From: Treponema sp.
GTDB lineage: Bacteria; Spirochaetota; Spirochaetia; Treponematales; Breznakiellaceae
Length of the DNA stretch: 15,309 nucleotides
Direction of reading: 5' to 3'
Assembly (NCBI GenBank): GCA_020216655.1
Contig: JAIWNU010000087.1
Coordinates: 1 to 15,309, forward strand
The position numbers were made by a program, and so were the translations under genes. The notes beneath the pieces were generated by a model. That model was not told where the DNA came from. It saw nothing but the letters and a program-made list of their open reading frames with translations, and searched no databases. Below are positions 13,116 to 15,309 of this stretch, in pieces; position 1 is the stretch's first letter; each line of letters begins with the position of its first letter.

Positions 13116-14655
13116 ACAATAAAACGACCTTGTAACCGAAGACTTCCTGGAACATATCGGCCTTTTCTTCCAAACCATACCGTTCCAGGGTCAAATCATG
13201 ATTCCCCGGGACAAGAATCACAATAGAGTCTTCCCTTTGCTCAACCCGTATATCCTTTAACCGTTGCACATGACCACGATCGAGCGCATCGGCCACCCGA
13301 AGCAGGGCTGCAAGCTTTAAGACCAATATACGATCTTCCCTCTGGAGCGCAATAAAAGAAATATGGGTTGAATTGGGGGGGCTTTTCCGATGATAGCGCA
13401 CCACATTGGAGATAATATCCAAATCTTCCTGATGGAGACCAAATATTTCAGAATTGGCCACAATATACTGGCTGTGCTTGTGGTGCCCGGAACTGCGGAT
13501 AAACATGCCCACATCATGCAGAACGCCGGCAACTTCCAGTAAAAGGCGGGCCCGCCGATCCATGCCATGGATTTTTATAAGCGCATCAAAAAGCTGGAGC
13601 GCTAAAGCGGTGACATGGCGGCTATGGTTTTCATCAAACCGGTATTTCCTTCCTAAATTGATGGCCGATGCGATAACCTGGGAATAGAACTCTTCCTGCA
13701 GATCCGGATCAATACCCTGGGACAGATTGATGAGCATTCCTTCCCGTATGGAAGCATTAGGAACGATCAATTCCGTTGCCGAGGTCTTTTCGAGAAACAA
13801 TTTATAGGTAAGCAGTCCCGGAATTATGCCTTCCGCCTCTGCAAAGGGAATTCGCAGTTTCTGTACACATTCTTCTATGCTGTAGCCCTTAATGCGATCC
13901 ACAAATTCACAAAAGACGCGCCTATCCACCACCCAGCAGTTTTTATTTATTTCTACCCCGAAACGGCTCGCCACAAGACGTGCGTCAGAACCGGCTACAA
14001 TAAAAATTTTAACATGGCTTAAATCAAGCTCTACGTTAAGAGATTCACAGGTATTATTAACGCTTTCGGTCAGGAAGCGCTGTAAATAGAGATTTGATCC
14101 CATGGTCTGCCTAACCTGCTGGTCCACCAGTATGGTCCCCAGCCTGAGGCTGTGGGCAGCCACCATTTTTCCCCGCCGCAGGAGCATGAGTTCCGTAGAA
14201 CCGCCGCCCACTTCTATTATGACCGAGTTTGAACGGCTGAACTGGGGGCGGTCATCCTTTAGGGCAAAACGAACCGCCAGGTACATAAGGCGGTTTTCTT
14301 CGATACCTTCTACTACAACGATTTTAAAACCGGTCTCTAGGTAGACCCGGTCAATAAACATATCCCGATTTCGGGCTTCCCGGAGAGCGCTGGTGGCTAT
14401 AACATGGATATCCCGGTCATCAATACCCCAGCCGTTCAAAAGTTCCCGGTAGTTTTGCAGGACCACCATGCTTGCAAGCATGGACTCCCGGGAAATAACA
14501 CCCCGGGTAAAGACATCGCGGCCGAGAGCAACGGGTTTTCCTGCCCTGTCCACCACATGCCAGGCTCCGGAGGAATTAATCTCTGCAACAACCAGACGAA
14601 TTCCTGTGGAGCCAATTTCAATCACCGCTACAAGTCGAAAGTCCCCGTTGGCCAT
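13114..14655 (-). CDS. ppx: Ppx/GppA phosphatase with C-terminal HD domain
   Basis: This 513-residue protein belongs to the exopolyphosphatase/pppGpp phosphohydrolase family, which removes terminal phosphates from polyphosphate or the 5' phosphate of pppGpp. The ASKHA fold starts with AVIEIGSTGIRLVV (10-23) and has the phosphate loop IEVGGGSTEL (147-156). Glu119 and Glu120 (EGIEENRL) are candidates for the catalytic glutamate. The C-terminal part has HD-type metal ligands: His347, the pair His380-Asp381 (VLHDVG) and His391. The length equals that of the two-part Ppx enzymes. Its neighbour is ppk, so exopolyphosphatase is more likely than a GppA-only role, but the two cannot be separated by sequence. 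The ATG follows the glycoside hydrolase stop by 10 bp, with only a weak ribosome binding site. Confidence 0.92.
   Translation of the reverse strand: MANGDFRLVAVIEIGSTGIRLVVAEINSSGAWHVVDRAGKPVALGRDVFTRGVISRESMLASMVVLQNYRELLNGWGIDDRDIHVIATSALREARNRDMFIDRVYLETGFKIVVVEGIEENRLMYLAVRFALKDDRPQFSRSNSVIIEVGGGSTELMLLRRGKMVAAHSLRLGTILVDQQVRQTMGSNLYLQRFLTESVNNTCESLNVELDLSHVKIFIVAGSDARLVASRFGVEINKNCWVVDRRVFCEFVDRIKGYSIEECVQKLRIPFAEAEGIIPGLLTYKLFLEKTSATELIVPNASIREGMLINLSQGIDPDLQEEFYSQVIASAINLGRKYRFDENHSRHVTALALQLFDALIKIHGMDRRARLLLEVAGVLHDVGMFIRSSGHHKHSQYIVANSEIFGLHQEDLDIISNVVRYHRKSPPNSTHISFIALQREDRILVLKLAALLRVADALDRGHVQRLKDIRVEQREDSIVILVPGNHDLTLERYGLEEKADMFQEVFGYKVVLL
14466..14483. repeat. 18-bp perfect palindrome inside ppx
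   Basis: CCATGCTTGCAAGCATGG is self-complementary over all 18 bases. It lies within early codons of ppx, which encode ESMLASMVV on the minus strand. Two CCCGGG hexamers flank the next 25 bases on the right. It has no space for a loop, so as RNA it would fold poorly; as DNA it could bind a dimeric protein. It may be chance. Confidence 0.5.
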
Positions 14656-14665
14656 AGGTGCCCGC

Positions 14666-15309
14666 TTACAGCTTGTCTATGAGCATAGAGCATTTTCCAG
14701 AAGGGATCGGAAGGGTCTTCTTTTTCTTGCCCAGGATATTGATGGTAAAATAATAGAGTTTTTCGCTTTCCATGTGTATTTCCCAGCCGCGGCCGCTTTT
14801 ATTCGACAGAATCGTAATCATGTTCCGCTTAAGGGAAAGATTTTCTATACCCATAATCTCCAGGTTGGGAATTATCCAATCTACGGTCTTCCGCGGCAGC
14901 GATATGGAAAGACCAATGATATTTTCTATGGTAAGGCAAATTGTAGACAGGGCGATATAACTGAGATAATTAGGTCTGGGGAATCCTTCGCGGCCCGACC
15001 ATTGGGCAGGACCTTCTTTAAGGGGCAAATAGGCTTCCCAGAGATTCCCCTTGTGGTGATTTCCCTCCGGATGCATGGAATCGAGCACAAAATAGAGGTG
15101 CCGGATAGCGCATTCCCGAGCCAGATCCCAGCGTTGGTATTTTTCCAAGCCCTTAATTACCATAAATGTCAAATGAGGAAACACCGAACCCCGATAGCCG
15201 TCACCGTTTTCGCTGAAACTGGGCTCGTTCCGTGCCACCGTTGGATAGGGATGGGGGGTACCAAAATATTCCGGATCGGAAAGTTTTTCGATAATCCGTT
15301 CAGCCTTAT
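14666..15309 (-). CDS. Glucosidase/trehalase-like glycoside hydrolase, C-terminal part
   Basis: The frame is open to the window edge and gives the last 213 residues of a longer protein, starting KAERIIEKLSDPEYF. The GTG at 15238 is internal. The segment PTVARNEPSFSENG...GYRGSVFPHLTFMVIKGLEKY resembles the region of the (alpha/alpha)6-barrel hydrolases of the trehalase, GH63 and mannosylglycerate hydrolase groups where the substrate-binding loop reads RGPVWP. GNLWEAYLP would then hold the general base glutamate. The tail beyond the barrel (about 100 residues) is rich in beta-type sequence and ends in GKKKKTLPIPSGKCSMLIDKL. No signal peptide can be assessed. The substrate is unknown; a glucan or trehalose-like sugar is a reasonable guess. 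It is upstream of ppx by 10 bp, so storage-sugar use and polyphosphate metabolism may share regulation. Confidence 0.6.
   Translation of the reverse strand, partial: KAERIIEKLSDPEYFGTPHPYPTVARNEPSFSENGDGYRGSVFPHLTFMVIKGLEKYQRWDLARECAIRHLYFVLDSMHPEGNHHKGNLWEAYLPLKEGPAQWSGREGFPRPNYLSYIALSTICLTIENIIGLSISLPRKTVDWIIPNLEIMGIENLSLKRNMITILSNKSGRGWEIHMESEKLYYFTINILGKKKKTLPIPSGKCSMLIDKL

Noticed and set aside
13107..13178. 24 extra N-terminal codons for polyphosphate kinase
   Set aside because: They overlap the end of ppx, do not resemble the family, and the ATG at 13106 has its own ribosome binding site and the usual N-terminus.
15236..15238. GTG start of the glycoside hydrolase
   Set aside because: The frame continues upstream with family-like residues to the window edge, so this is an internal valine codon.

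Overview
The window looks like a chromosomal segment of a spirochaete, most likely Treponema-like. This is inferred from the gene mix and moderate base composition, not from a marker gene: HPr kinase and HPr beside an NtrY/NtrX-type two-component pair, a LexA repressor, and genes packed with few gaps. No phage, insertion sequence, tRNA, rRNA or CRISPR array was seen. Two sets of genes face each other and meet at about 9.68 kb.

Plus strand, 1-5871, is a regulatory operon. It holds the 3' part of hprK (cut by the window edge), ptsH (HPr), an NtrY-like membrane histidine kinase, an NtrX/NtrC-like sigma-54-type response regulator, lexA and holA (DNA polymerase III delta). The kinase/regulator and regulator/lexA junctions are 4-bp ATGA overlaps, so carbon-status signalling, a two-component system and the SOS repressor appear to share a transcript.

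The only sizeable gene-free stretch is 5872-5987. It carries a good sigma-70-type promoter (TTGCCA, 17 bp, TATACT), several dyads and a strong ribosome binding site. It drives a second plus-strand operon, 5988-9672: a 705-residue NADH dehydrogenase-like flavoprotein fused to a DoxX-like membrane domain, a trans-polyprenyl diphosphate synthase and an MntP-type manganese exporter. Together they suggest a membrane redox and metal homeostasis unit, perhaps linked to a quinone. The flavoprotein carries a four-cysteine insertion and a long alanine-rich insertion that splits the DoxX part.

Minus strand, 9688-15309, read right to left, holds the C-terminal part of a glucosidase/trehalase-like glycoside hydrolase (cut by the window edge), a Ppx/GppA phosphatase with a C-terminal HD domain, polyphosphate kinase and an RlmI-like rRNA methyltransferase. 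Gaps of 7-26 bp suggest one operon, with the enzymes that make and break polyphosphate side by side.

The least ordinary items are the flavoprotein architecture, its promoter region, a near-perfect 25-bp palindrome at the start of the polyprenyl synthase gene, and lexA coupled to a two-component system.
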